From Marinobacter sediminum (GTDB lineage: Bacteria; Pseudomonadota; Gammaproteobacteria; Pseudomonadales; Oleiphilaceae), in contig NZ_JAEMQH010000001.1 in the NCBI RefSeq assembly GCF_016820575.1, forward strand, positions 1 to 64,000: 64,000 nucleotides of DNA, in the 5' to 3' direction. A program made the position numbers and the translations under genes. This document shows, one piece after another, positions 19,503 to 28,398 of this stretch. Below the pieces are notes generated by a model. It did not search any database. It was given only the letters and a program-made list of their open reading frames with translations, and was not told where the DNA came from. Position 1 is the stretch's first letter; every line of letters begins with the position of its first letter.

Positions 19503-20217
19503 CCGGCACCGATTCGGTCAGCGTCATCTTGCCCGAAGGATCGCCGCTCTCGGTGGCCAGACCGGCACGGTAGGCAATCACCTCAACCCCGGCATCACAG
19601 GCTTCCCGCAGCAACCGCCCATAGGTCGGATCAATGTGATCGGCTGGGCGCACGGTCTGAATGCCGGTGTGGTTCACCACAAAGAACAACACCGCCCTAT
19701 CTCCCCGGGCCACCTGGGCCATCAGCTCCCGCAGGTGTTTCTGGCCTCGAGTAGTGACCGCATCGGGGAAGAAGCCCTGATCCGTTTCTGCCAGGGTGAC
19801 GTTTTTCGCTTCCACCCAGGCGTCCGGCTGATGGTCGTGGCCGGTCAGCAGAAGATCGATCCGACTCTTTTCGTCGCCGTACTTCACTTCCGACCGGCAC
19901 TCCGGGTAATCCGCCAGCTCCACCACCACGCCACTTTCGACCGCAGCTCGGGCCTGAGCGTTGGGACGCGCGGTGTTGATGCAGGCCAGCATGCCCGGCG
20001 AGGTCTCCACCAGCTCCCAGGTATAGGGCAGTTTGCGCTTGGGATTGTCGCTTCGACTCAGCCAAACCCGAGCATCCTCGGGCTGGCAACCCAGCATGGA
20101 ACCGGTGTTTGGACAGTGGGCGGTTACCTCGCTTCCGTCCGGCAGGCGCACGTCCGCCAGGAAGCGTTTATAACGGCGAATCAGGCGCCCTTCGACCAGG
20201 GGTTCGGGAAAGTTCAT
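19486..20217 (-). CDS. sfsA: SfsA family DNA-binding protein/nuclease homologue
   Basis: SfsA family, 243 aa. The E. coli protein was first linked to maltose metabolism and binds DNA; the fold is nuclease-like. Diagnostic stretches are the N-terminal [17 protein letters not shown], the [12 protein letters not shown] motif and the C-terminal [21 protein letters not shown] chose ATG 20217, preceded by GGAG, rather than the longer frame. It is divergent from dksA, as in many gammaproteobacteria. Confidence 0.93.
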   Translation of the reverse strand: MNFPEPLVEGRLIRRYKRFLADVRLPDGSEVTAHCPNTGSMLGCQPEDARVWLSRSDNPKRKLPYTWELVETSPGMLACINTARPNAQARAAVESGVVVELADYPECRSEVKYGDEKSRIDLLLTGHDHQPDAWVEAKNVTLAETDQGFFPDAVTTRGQKHLRELMAQVARGDRAVLFFVVNHTGIQTVRPADHIDPTYGRLLREACDAGVEVIAYRAGLATESGDPSGKMTLTESVPVILEV

Positions 20218-20396
20218 GAGGTCTCCATTCAAAAGTCGGTATCACAAGGCTGGCACCCCCGTGACTTATCTGCTATTTTCCGCAAATTCCCGTTTACGGA
20301 CGAATGCTTCATCCAGGGTTAAACCGCTCAGCCACGGGGGCTCAAGCGGTGGGAAGCAAAGCGTTCTTGTGAAGTACAAACAAGAGGCCGGGTTCA

Positions 20397-20837
20397 ATGG
20401 CAAACACTGCAGAACAACCACGCGAACGTTTTACTAACTTCACCCCTTACGAAATGAAGAAGGGTGAAGAGTACATGAGTGCTGAAATGCTGGAGCACTT
20501 CAAAAATCTGCTGCTGCAATGGAAACAGGAGCTGATGGAAGAAGTAGACCGCACTATGCACCACATGCAAGAAGACGCCGCAAATTACGCCGATCCCAGT
20601 GATCGCGCAACCCAGGAAGAGGAATTCAGCCTGGAGCTGCGGACCCGTGATCGCGAGCGCAAATTGATTAAGAAAATCGACAAGACCATTGATCGCATCG
20701 ACAAAGACGATTACGGCTTCTGCGATCAGTGCGGTGTCGAAATCGGCATCCGTCGCCTGGAAGCACGGCCGACAGCGACCCTGTGCATTGACTGCAAAAC
20801 CCTCGCTGAAATTCGCGAGCGCCAGACTGGTATCTAA
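20397..20837 (+). CDS. dksA: RNA polymerase-binding transcription factor DksA
   Basis: Secondary-channel RNA polymerase regulator (146 aa) that works with ppGpp to lower rRNA promoter activity and raise amino-acid promoters. The coiled-coil tip motif ADPSDRATQEEE is intact, and the zinc finger has all four cysteines (CDQC and CIDC). spoT, rpoZ and stringent-type promoters are also in the window, so several parts of the stringent response are represented. It is followed after 60 bases by gluQRS. Confidence 0.97.
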   Translation: MANTAEQPRERFTNFTPYEMKKGEEYMSAEMLEHFKNLLLQWKQELMEEVDRTMHHMQEDAANYADPSDRATQEEEFSLELRTRDRERKLIKKIDKTIDRIDKDDYGFCDQCGVEIGIRRLEARPTATLCIDCKTLAEIRERQTGI

Positions 20838-20897
20838 GCCAGCTCACCCGCGGCAGCCGGCCGTGCTTTTCAAAAGCCGCCGGCTGACTGACCCATC

Positions 20898-21770
20898 ATG
20901 ACCGTAGCTCGTTACCGGGGCCGATTCGCGCCCTCACCCACCGGCCCTTTGCATTTTGGCTCTCTGGTCGCGGCCGTTGCCAGCTATCTGGAAGCCCGCA
21001 GCCACAATGGCCAATGGCTGATTCGTATCGAAGACCTGGACCCACTCCGGGAGCCCGCCGAAGCCACCGGCCAAATCCTGAACAGCCTTGAAGCCCATGG
21101 CTTGTTTTCCGACGAGCCTGTCCGTTTCCAGTCCCGCCGCCACGAGGCCTATCAGTCAGCCATCGAGCTGCTGATGTCCACTGGCGACGCCTATCGGTGC
21201 GTGTGCTCCCGCAAGGAGCTCCAGCAACACGGCGGCCGACACCCCCATGGCTGCCGGGATCGTCAAGCGGGCCCCACCGATCGCCCATCGGCGGTTCGCT
21301 TTGCCCTCACCGATGAACACAATCACTGGCAGGACCTGCTTCTAGGCCCCCAGCACCAAACCGTCAGTGCCGAACTGGACGACCCGGTCATACTGCGAAA
21401 GGAAGGCTTTTACGCCTATCAGCTGGCCGTGGTAGTGGACGACATTCACCAGGGCATTACCGATGTGGTCCGGGGCTCCGACCTGCTCGACATGACCGCC
21501 CAGCAAACCCAGATTTACCGGGCATTGGGCGCCACCCCGCCCCGTTGGCTGCATGTGCCGGTCATCGTCAACGAACAGGGACAGAAGCTCAGCAAGCAGA
21601 CCCACGCCCCAGCGCTGAACGACGACAAGCCTGCTGACAACCTGATCCAGGCCCTGGTGGCATTGGGCCAGAGGCCTCCGGCATCACTGGCTGGCGCGTC
21701 GGTCGATAGCATCCTGGACTGGGGCGCCAGCCACTGGCGGCGCGAGGCCATCCACCTGACATCCGGGTGA
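20898..21770 (+). CDS. gluQ: Glutamyl-Q tRNA(Asp) synthetase
   Basis: Truncated GluRS paralogue (290 aa) lacking the anticodon domain; it attaches glutamate to queuosine in tRNA-Asp. The HIGH-like motif is in FAPSPTGPLHFGS, the KMSKS-like motif in GQKLSKQ, and a zinc-binding Cys/His cluster occurs in CVCSRKELQQHGG and HGCR. The dksA-gluQ pairing and the following cbrX-cbrA-cbrB genes match Pseudomonas PA4723-PA4726. Confidence 0.95.
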   Translation: MTVARYRGRFAPSPTGPLHFGSLVAAVASYLEARSHNGQWLIRIEDLDPLREPAEATGQILNSLEAHGLFSDEPVRFQSRRHEAYQSAIELLMSTGDAYRCVCSRKELQQHGGRHPHGCRDRQAGPTDRPSAVRFALTDEHNHWQDLLLGPQHQTVSAELDDPVILRKEGFYAYQLAVVVDDIHQGITDVVRGSDLLDMTAQQTQIYRALGATPPRWLHVPVIVNEQGQKLSKQTHAPALNDDKPADNLIQALVALGQRPPASLAGASVDSILDWGASHWRREAIHLTSG

Positions 21771-21820
21771 ACCCCGTGGTATAAAGCGGTTCACAAACCT
21801 CAGCGCGGATAGCATGCCTG

Positions 21821-21997
21821 ATGTATATCTACCGTCTGGTCTTCCTGTTGGTTTTGGCCATCTACATCTTCTCTCCCAATATCCTCGATTGGTGGACCTC
21901 GCCGGGTAACGCCTGGTACAGCCCCTATTTGATCTGGGCCGGTATTATTGCCATCGGTTTCTGGCTGGAATGGCGACGGGATCCCAATGAGTTTTAG
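21821..21997 (+). CDS. cbrX: Small membrane protein CbrX
   Basis: A 58-aa protein beginning MYIYRLVFLLVLAIYIF and ending RRDPNEF. There are two hydrophobic segments (about 3-18 and 33-50) separated by a Trp-rich turn (ILDWWTSPGNAW). Its stop codon lies inside the cbrA start region: the two genes overlap by 11 bases (ATGAGTTTTAG), a signature of translational coupling. In Pseudomonas a small gene at this position, cbrX, is coupled to cbrA. It is easily missed because of its length. Confidence 0.85.
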   Translation: MYIYRLVFLLVLAIYIFSPNILDWWTSPGNAWYSPYLIWAGIIAIGFWLEWRRDPNEF

Positions 21998-24950
21998 CGC
22001 CGCCGGTCTACTCGCTGCCAGCCTGCTCTACCTGGTGATCCTGTTTGCTATCGCCTGGGCAACCGAGAAAGGCACCCTGCTCCGGCACTGGGTCAGGCAT
22101 CCGCTGGTCTACACCCTGAGCCTGGGCGTCTATGCCGGTATCTGGGCGGTTTATGCCGCCATTGGCGTGGCGGCGGATTCCGGTTACGGCTTTCTTGCCT
22201 ATTACCTCGGCATCAGTGGTGCCTTCCTGCTGGCGCCAGTGCTGCTGAACCCGGTACTGCGCATCGGCCGCGCCTACCAGCTCACCTCGCTGGCCGATCT
22301 GTTCGCTTATCGATATCGCAGCCAGTGGGCCGGCACCCTGGTCACCCTGTGCTCCGGCGGCGCCATCCTGGCCCTGCTCAGCATGCAGATTCAGGCGGTG
22401 ACCACCTCAGCCAGCCTTCTGGCTCCGGACACCTCGCCCCAGGCCATTAGCGTGATGTTCAGTATCACGGTGGTACTGTTTGCCATGCTCTTTGGTGCTC
22501 GTCGTGACCAGAAGTCTGACAATCATCAGGGCCTGGTGCTGGCCATCGCCTTCGACTCCCTGGTCAAGCTGGTGGCCATGCTGGCACTGGGCGGGGTTAT
22601 CCTGTTTGGCGTCTTCGGCGGCATGAACGGCCTGGAAGGCTGGCTGCTCAGCAACAGCTCGCCGGCCGCCACCATGACCCTGAGCGTGGACGATGGCAGC
22701 TGGCGAGCGCTGATGCTGATGTCGTTTGCCGGGGCCCTGGTACTGCCGCACATGTATCACATGACATTCAGCGAGAACCCGTCACCCAAGGCGTTGGCCA
22801 AGGCCAGCTGGGGGCTGCCGCTGTACCTGCTGTTAATCGGCCTGCCGGTTCCGCTGATTCTCTGGGGTGGCCAGGCCCTGGCGGTAACCACCGGCCCGAG
22901 CTTCTACGCCATCGGCGTAGCCCAGAGCCTCGGCAGCCCGGGACTAACCCTGCTGATGTACATCGCCGGGTTGTCGGCCGCCAGCGGCCTGATGATCGTC
23001 AGCACCCTGGCCCTGGCCGGGATGGTGCTCAACCACGTGGTATTGCCTGTAAAAACCCCTCGGGACCAGGGTGACATTTACCGCTGGCTGCAGGGCATCA
23101 AGCGCCTGCTGATCGCCGGCATTATTTTCCTGGCTCTGCTGTTTCATGAAACCCTGGGCAAGAACCTGGGTTTGTCCATTCTCGGGATTATTTCCCTGTC
23201 CGGTGTACTGCAGCTGCTGCCCGGCGCCCTGGGAGTGATCTACTGGCCCGAAGGTAATCGCCGGGGCCTGATCGCCGGGCTGTTGGTCGGGCTTGCCATC
23301 TGGATCGTCACCCTGGTGCTGCCCTTTGCGCACACCGCTAACCTACTCGCCCTGTTTGATGCGCCGCTGGTGCCGGACTACAGCAACTGGCACATCTTTA
23401 CCTTCATAAGCCTGACCGCCAATGTCGCGGTATTCGCGCTGATATCCATGGTCAGCACCAGCAGCAACGAAGAAAACAGCGCGGCCCAGGCCTGCTCCCT
23501 GGGCGCCCTCTCCCGCCCCCAACGTCGGGAGCTGCTGGCCGCCTCCTCCACCGAATTCGAAAAACAACTGGCCGACCCTCTGGGACGGGGCGTGGCCAAA
23601 CGGGAAGTTGAACGAGCTCTGGCACAACTGAAGCTGCCCAAGCTGGAGTACCGCCCGTACCAGCTGCGCCGACTGCGGGATCAGATTGAGGTCAACCTGT
23701 CCGGCCTGCTTGGGCCTTCCGTTGCCCGGGACATGGTAAAACGGCACCTGGGCTTCAAACCCATGACACGGGGCGGCACCGGCCAGGACATCCGTTATGT
23801 CGAGCGAGCACTCGGGGAATACCAGAACCAGCTGACCGGACTTGCCGGCGAGCTGGACAACCTGCGCCGACATTACCGGCAGACCCTGCAGAATCTGCCG
23901 ATTCCGGCCTGCTCGGTGGGCGAGGACGGCGAAATCCTGATGTGGAACCACACCATGGAAAGCCTGACCGGCATAACCGCCGACGATGTTGTCGGCGCCC
24001 GCCTGATGGCTCTACCTGAGCATTGGCACATCCTGCTGGAAGACTTCCACAACGGCGACGAACTGCACCGCTACAAACATCGCCTGGACCTGCGCGGCAA
24101 ACCCCACTGGCTGAACCTGCACAAGGCAGCCCTGAGCGGGCCGGATCATACCGAGGGCGGCAGTATCATCCTGGTGGAAGACCAGACCGAGACCCGACAG
24201 CTGGAAGACGAGCTGATGCACAGCGAACGACTGGCCTCGGTGGGCCGGTTAGCCGCCGGGGTTGCCCATGAGATCGGCAACCCGGTAACGGGCATCTCCT
24301 CACTGGCTCAGAATCTGCGGCTGGAAACGGACAACCCGGACATCCTGGATACCGCCGACCAGATTCAGCAGCAAACCCGGCGAATTTCCACCATCCTGCA
24401 ATCGCTGATGAATTTCGCCCGCACCGGCAACCGCGCCCATGCGAACCGCTATGAGCCGGTGACCATTCACCGGTGCGTGGATGAGTCCATTAATCTGCTG
24501 TCACTGAGCGACAAGGGCATGGGGGTGCACTTTGTCAACGACTGTCCCCCGAATCTTCAAGTGCTCGGCGATGAGCAACGCCTGGTACAAGTGTTCATTA
24601 ACCTGTTGGCCAATGCCCGGGACGCCTCTCCCATTGGCGGCACGGTCCGGGTCAGTGGAAACGGCGACGGCTACTCCGCTATCATCGAGGTCGTCGATGA
24701 AGGCTCCGGCATACCGGCCGACCAGCTTGATCACGTGTTCGAACCGTTTTACACCACCAAGGCCCCGAACAAAGGCACCGGACTGGGCCTGTCATTGGTG
24801 TACAGTATCGTGGAAGAACATTACGGCAACATCCAGGTGGACAGTCCGGCCAACCCGGACACCGGCACCGGTACCTGTGTACGCTTGAGGCTACCCGCTT
24901 ACGAGCCGGAAACCGGCACCACCACCGTCAGCCAGAACGAAAGGTCATGA
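21987..24950 (+). CDS. cbrA: Sensor histidine kinase CbrA with SSS-transporter-like domain
   Basis: Membrane sensor kinase of 987 aa controlling carbon/nitrogen balance and, through CbrB and CrcZ, catabolite repression. The first 480 or so residues are a multi-helix SLC5/sodium-solute-symporter-like domain, followed by a linker with the STAC-like region, a PAS domain (about 635-735), a dimerisation H-box GVAHEIGNPVTGISS and an HATPase domain with the N-box and GTGLGLS motifs. I chose ATG 21987 because it overlaps the cbrX stop and matches the usual N-terminus; the open frame begins earlier. Confidence 0.95.
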   Translation: MSFSAAGLLAASLLYLVILFAIAWATEKGTLLRHWVRHPLVYTLSLGVYAGIWAVYAAIGVAADSGYGFLAYYLGISGAFLLAPVLLNPVLRIGRAYQLTSLADLFAYRYRSQWAGTLVTLCSGGAILALLSMQIQAVTTSASLLAPDTSPQAISVMFSITVVLFAMLFGARRDQKSDNHQGLVLAIAFDSLVKLVAMLALGGVILFGVFGGMNGLEGWLLSNSSPAATMTLSVDDGSWRALMLMSFAGALVLPHMYHMTFSENPSPKALAKASWGLPLYLLLIGLPVPLILWGGQALAVTTGPSFYAIGVAQSLGSPGLTLLMYIAGLSAASGLMIVSTLALAGMVLNHVVLPVKTPRDQGDIYRWLQGIKRLLIAGIIFLALLFHETLGKNLGLSILGIISLSGVLQLLPGALGVIYWPEGNRRGLIAGLLVGLAIWIVTLVLPFAHTANLLALFDAPLVPDYSNWHIFTFISLTANVAVFALISMVSTSSNEENSAAQACSLGALSRPQRRELLAASSTEFEKQLADPLGRGVAKREVERALAQLKLPKLEYRPYQLRRLRDQIEVNLSGLLGPSVARDMVKRHLGFKPMTRGGTGQDIRYVERALGEYQNQLTGLAGELDNLRRHYRQTLQNLPIPACSVGEDGEILMWNHTMESLTGITADDVVGARLMALPEHWHILLEDFHNGDELHRYKHRLDLRGKPHWLNLHKAALSGPDHTEGGSIILVEDQTETRQLEDELMHSERLASVGRLAAGVAHEIGNPVTGISSLAQNLRLETDNPDILDTADQIQQQTRRISTILQSLMNFARTGNRAHANRYEPVTIHRCVDESINLLSLSDKGMGVHFVNDCPPNLQVLGDEQRLVQVFINLLANARDASPIGGTVRVSGNGDGYSAIIEVVDEGSGIPADQLDHVFEPFYTTKAPNKGTGLGLSLVYSIVEEHYGNIQVDSPANPDTGTGTCVRLRLPAYEPETGTTTVSQNERS

Positions 24951-24957
24951 AACCTAT

Positions 24958-26361
24958 ATGCCTCGCATTCTGATCGTAGAAGATGAAGACATTATCCGCT
25001 CAGCAGTGCGCAAACTGCTCCAGCATGCCGGATACACGGTATCCGACGCCGCATCGGTGGAGGAAGCAGAGCAGAATTTCGAGCCGGAACAGTTTGATCT
25101 GATCATTTCCGATCTTCGACTCCCGGGCGCCCCCGGCACCGAACTGATCAACCGGGCCCCGAACACGCCGGTCCTGATCATGACCAGCTACGCCAGCCTG
25201 CGCTCGGCGGTCGATTCCATGAAGATGGGCGCGGTCGAATACATCGCCAAGCCCTTTGATCACGATGAAATGCTCGCTGCGGTTGAAAAAATCCTGGCCC
25301 GGAAGATACCGGGCGCCACCACTGGCGACCTGCAGGATGGATCAGACGCCAGCCCGGAGGACAGCGACCCGGCCAACATCATGTTTGGCCACTGCGCCCC
25401 CATGCAGCGCGTCTTCACGCTGATACGCAAAGTCGCTCCGACCGAAACCACGGTGCTGATCCAGGGCGAATCGGGTACCGGTAAGGAGCTGGCGGCACGG
25501 GCTCTGCACCTGCTCAGCCCCCGCGCCGCCAAGCCACTGATCTCAGTGAACTGCGCCGCGATCCCGGAGAGCCTGATTGAGTCGGAGCTGTTTGGTCATG
25601 AGAAGGGCGCCTTCACCGGTGCGGTTTCAGCACGGACCGGCCTGATCGAGGCCGCCGACGGCGGCAGTCTGTTCCTGGACGAAATTGGCGAACTGCCAGC
25701 AGAAGCCCAGGCCCGCCTGCTGCGAGTGCTGCAGGAAAGCGAAATTCGCAAGGTCGGCTCGACCCAGAGCCGGACCGTGAATGTTCGGATGATTGCCGCG
25801 ACCCACCGCAACCTGAAAGCCATGACCCGCACCGGCGAGTTCCGGGAGGATCTGTATTACCGTCTCAACGTCATGCAGATCCGGATTCCGCCGCTGCGCG
25901 AGCGCCAGGCCGACATACTGGGCCTGGCCCGACGCTTCCTGAAACGTCAGGGCGAGAAGATGGGCAAGCCCCTGCTCAACCTGAGCCCGGAAGCCATGCG
26001 GGCGCTGGAACGGCATCGCTGGCCGGGCAACGTGCGCGAGCTTGAGAACGCCATTGAACGCGCGACCATCCTGTGTGACGGCGACGTGATCTCACCAGGG
26101 CTGCTCGACCTGGACAGCGAAGCTGGCGACGAACACATCCCGGAAACACTGGTCGAGGGCAACAACGAGCAAACCCGCGCCACCGATGTCGATTCCTCCA
26201 ACGACCTGTCTCTGGAAGACTACTTCCAGCACTTTGTCCTGGAAAACCAGGATCGCATGAGCGAAACCGAATTGGCCCAGAAACTGGGTATCAGCCGGAA
26301 GTCCCTGTGGGAGCGTCGCCAGCGCCTGGGCATTCCGCGCAAGAAAAGTTCAGGCAATTAA
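24958..26361 (+). CDS. cbrB: NtrC-family response regulator CbrB
   Basis: Sigma54 activator of 467 aa. The receiver domain (1-120) has the phospho-acceptor D52 in ISDLRLP. The AAA+ domain has Walker A GESGTGKE, the sigma54-contact loop GAFTGA and a second-region GSLFLDEIGELP. The C-terminal Fis-type helix-turn-helix (about 430-462) contains ETELAQKLGISRKSLWERR. It follows cbrA by seven bases. Its expected target, the crcZ-like RNA with a sigma54 promoter, begins 180 bases downstream. Confidence 0.96.
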   Translation: MPRILIVEDEDIIRSAVRKLLQHAGYTVSDAASVEEAEQNFEPEQFDLIISDLRLPGAPGTELINRAPNTPVLIMTSYASLRSAVDSMKMGAVEYIAKPFDHDEMLAAVEKILARKIPGATTGDLQDGSDASPEDSDPANIMFGHCAPMQRVFTLIRKVAPTETTVLIQGESGTGKELAARALHLLSPRAAKPLISVNCAAIPESLIESELFGHEKGAFTGAVSARTGLIEAADGGSLFLDEIGELPAEAQARLLRVLQESEIRKVGSTQSRTVNVRMIAATHRNLKAMTRTGEFREDLYYRLNVMQIRIPPLRERQADILGLARRFLKRQGEKMGKPLLNLSPEAMRALERHRWPGNVRELENAIERATILCDGDVISPGLLDLDSEAGDEHIPETLVEGNNEQTRATDVDSSNDLSLEDYFQHFVLENQDRMSETELAQKLGISRKSLWERRQRLGIPRKKSSGN

Positions 26362-26383
26362 AAAAATGAACCCAGGCTCCATT

Positions 26384-26408
26384 GTTACCGCCTGTTCCTC
26401 CCGGTAAC
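26384..26408 (+). promoter_or_regulatory. Candidate CbrB upstream activator site
   Basis: Perfect 7-bp inverted repeat GTTACCG (26384-26390) and CGGTAAC (26402-26408) with an 11-base spacer, about 110 bp before the sigma54 promoter. Two more half sites, both GTAACACT, follow at 26436-26443 and 26459-26466. From memory, CbrB sites in Pseudomonas pair GTTAC and GTAAC half sites, which fits. An NtrC-type activator needs such an upstream enhancer. Confidence 0.65.
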
Positions 26409-26515
26409 ACTCGCCACAGAATTAATGAGACCTCAGTAACACTTTCGCTGTATACGGGGTAACACTTACCACCTGAAAAATCGTAAGACGCTGTTAATAA
26501 AGAGATTCTAAAAAC

Positions 26516-26530
26516 TGGCACACGGACTGC
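26516..26530 (+). promoter_or_regulatory. Sigma54 (-24/-12) promoter of the CrcZ-like RNA
   Basis: TGGCAC at 26516-26521 and TGC ending at 26530 place the invariant GG (26517-26518) and GC (26529-26530) exactly 10 bases apart, as sigma54 requires. The start of transcription is predicted near 26542. The -24 box is perfect; the -12 box is CTGCA instead of TTGCA. Confidence 0.8.
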
Positions 26531-26541
26531 AACCTATAGGG

Positions 26542-26921
26542 CGCACGACAACAAAAACAATCGTGACAACGCAGCGCCAAAACAAAAACAAAAAGCTGTA
26601 GAAGAGCGTTCAGTAATAAAAACAAATACAGAACGTGAGCGAACTGAGTGTTTTGGGTACTTTGCTTTTTAGTGGTCCCTCGGCACGTGTGAGTTGTAGA
26701 TGTAGAGAAGAATCGTCCTCCAGGCGACACTGCACCTGCCCTAATCTCATTCGATGTCTCTGACCGCTCTGTGTGTTCAAAGCTTTCCGTTTGCACCGCT
26801 GACCCCCGAAATTGGGGACATGCAGTGGGGTAGAAAAACTAAGAAGAATCCCGGTAACAACAAAAACAATGCAGATCGTCAACGCTTTCAGGGCGGATTC
26901 GTGAAAACGGATCCGCCTTTT
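26542..26921 (+). ncRNA. crcZ: CrcZ-like Hfq/Crc-sequestering small RNA
   Basis: Predicted RNA of about 380 nt in the cbrB-pcnB interval, the same place as crcZ (about 400 nt) in Pseudomonas aeruginosa. It starts at a sigma54 promoter and ends at a terminator. Four A-rich motifs fit the A-R-N pattern bound by Hfq: ACAACAAAAACAA (26548-26560), AACAAAAACAA (26581-26591), AATAAAAACAA (26615-26625) and AACAACAAAAACAA (26856-26869). CrcZ acts by titrating Hfq/Crc away from target mRNAs and so relieves catabolite repression. A 94-codon open frame overlaps its end but shows no coding character. Confidence 0.85.
26892..26921 (+). terminator. Rho-independent terminator of the CrcZ-like RNA
   Basis: Ten-pair stem GGCGGATTCG/CGGATCCGCC (one T-G wobble) with a TGAAAA loop, followed by TTTTGATT. 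It defines the 3' end about 110 bases before the pcnB start. Confidence 0.85.
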
Positions 26922-27030
26922 GATTATCTGGACCAGCCACCTTTCAGTGCCTCATTCCCAGTCAAACGTGGGCAAAACCTGCACAAACCGTTAAACTCTC
27001 GGTTTTTGCTCTTCGCAACCACGGATTTAA

Positions 27031-28398
27031 ATGCCTAAACGACTCGTCGAAAAACTTCGTTCCTTTATTCCCGGCACCGGGAAAAAGAAGCTCCGTCCCT
27101 ATCAGCGTCGGGAAATTCCGCGCGACCAGCACAATGTTTCCCGCTCGGCCATCAGCGAACCTGCCAAGAAGGTTCTCAACCGGCTTAACAAAGCCGGCTT
27201 CGAGGCCTACCTCGTTGGCGGCGGCGTGCGTGACATACTGCTCGGCGGTGTACCAAAAGACTTCGACATCGCGACCAACGCGACGCCGGAAGAGGTGCAC
27301 GAATTGTTCCGTAATTCCCGGCTGATTGGCCGCCGCTTCCGTATCGTACACGTGGTGTTTGGCCGCGAAGTCATCGAGGTGACCACCTTCCGCGGCAACG
27401 CCAGCGAAGCCGAAGACGACGCGCCGGACGACGATCGCAAAACCTCCGAGCACGGCCTGCTGTTGCGTGACAACGTCTACGGCAGCCAGGAAGAAGACGC
27501 CCTGCGTCGGGATTTCACGGTTAATGCTCTTTACTACTGCATCCGTGACTTCACCGTGATCGATTTTGCCGATGGCGTCGAGGATCTGCGAAACCGCCAG
27601 CTTCGGCTGATTGGCGACCCGGAAACTCGGTACCGGGAAGACCCGGTGCGTATGCTGCGGGCCATCCGCTTTGCCGCCAAGTTGGATTTCGACATCGAGC
27701 CGGACACCGAAGCCCCGATCCGGGAACTCGCGCCCCTGCTCACCCACATTCCGCCCGCTCGCCTGTTCGAGGAAGTGCTCAAGCTGTTCTCGGCCGGCCA
27801 AGGCGAGGCGACCTACGATCTGTTGAGCCGCTATAACCTGCTGGCGCCACTGTTCCCCGAGACCGTTCGGGCGATCAATAACGGCGAGTCGGATGAACTT
27901 ATCCGTCAGGCCCTGCGCAATACGGATGCCCGCATCGCCCAAGGCAAGTCGGTGACACCTTACTTCCTGTTTGCCGCCATGCTCTGGCCGGCCCTGCAGG
28001 CGGAATGGACCCGACGCCAAGACAACGGCGACCCGGTTCAACCGGCCCTGCACGGCGCCATCGGCAAAGTCATTGGGCGCCAGGTTCAGGCCACCTCCAT
28101 CCCCAAGCGCTTCTCCGGTCCGATGAAAGAGATCTGGGAAATGCAGATGCGCCTGCCCCGTCGCCAGGGCAAGCGCGCTTTTGCCGCCATGAGCCATCCC
28201 AGATTCCGGGCTGCCTACGACTTCCTGCTGGTGCGTGAAGCGGCGGGCGAAATCGAACCCGGCCTCGGCCAATGGTGGACCGATTTCCAGAAAACCGATG
28301 AGCGCGGCCAGGAGCGCATGCTGACTGAGCTGGGCAGCGACGCTCCCAAGAAGCGTAAACGTCGGCGGAAGCCACCCACCAAGCGCCCCGCCGAGTAA
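27031..28398 (+). CDS. pcnB: Poly(A) polymerase I
   Basis: Adds 3' poly(A) tails to RNA, promoting decay of mRNAs and small RNAs. At 455 aa it has the family length. The nucleotidyltransferase core has LVGGGVRDILLGGVPKDFDIATNA with the catalytic DxD, then RRDFTVNALYY and the neck region EDPVRMLRAIRFAAKL. The C-terminus is very basic (KKRKRRRKPPTK). The ATG has no clear Shine-Dalgarno. folK overlaps its stop by one base (TAATG). Confidence 0.95.
   Translation: MPKRLVEKLRSFIPGTGKKKLRPYQRREIPRDQHNVSRSAISEPAKKVLNRLNKAGFEAYLVGGGVRDILLGGVPKDFDIATNATPEEVHELFRNSRLIGRRFRIVHVVFGREVIEVTTFRGNASEAEDDAPDDDRKTSEHGLLLRDNVYGSQEEDALRRDFTVNALYYCIRDFTVIDFADGVEDLRNRQLRLIGDPETRYREDPVRMLRAIRFAAKLDFDIEPDTEAPIRELAPLLTHIPPARLFEEVLKLFSAGQGEATYDLLSRYNLLAPLFPETVRAINNGESDELIRQALRNTDARIAQGKSVTPYFLFAAMLWPALQAEWTRRQDNGDPVQPALHGAIGKVIGRQVQATSIPKRFSGPMKEIWEMQMRLPRRQGKRAFAAMSHPRFRAAYDFLLVREAAGEIEPGLGQWWTDFQKTDERGQERMLTELGSDAPKKRKRRRKPPTKRPAE

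Noticed and set aside
26754..27038. 94-codon plus-strand reading frame ending at the pcnB start
   Set aside because: It covers the end of the CrcZ-like RNA, including its A-rich motif and terminator, has no ribosome site, and its composition (KTKKNPGNNKNNA) simply reflects the A-rich RNA.
26962..28272. 436-codon minus-strand reading frame opposite pcnB
   Set aside because: Mirror frame of a clear pcnB; high G+C leaves long open antisense frames. No recognisable domain.
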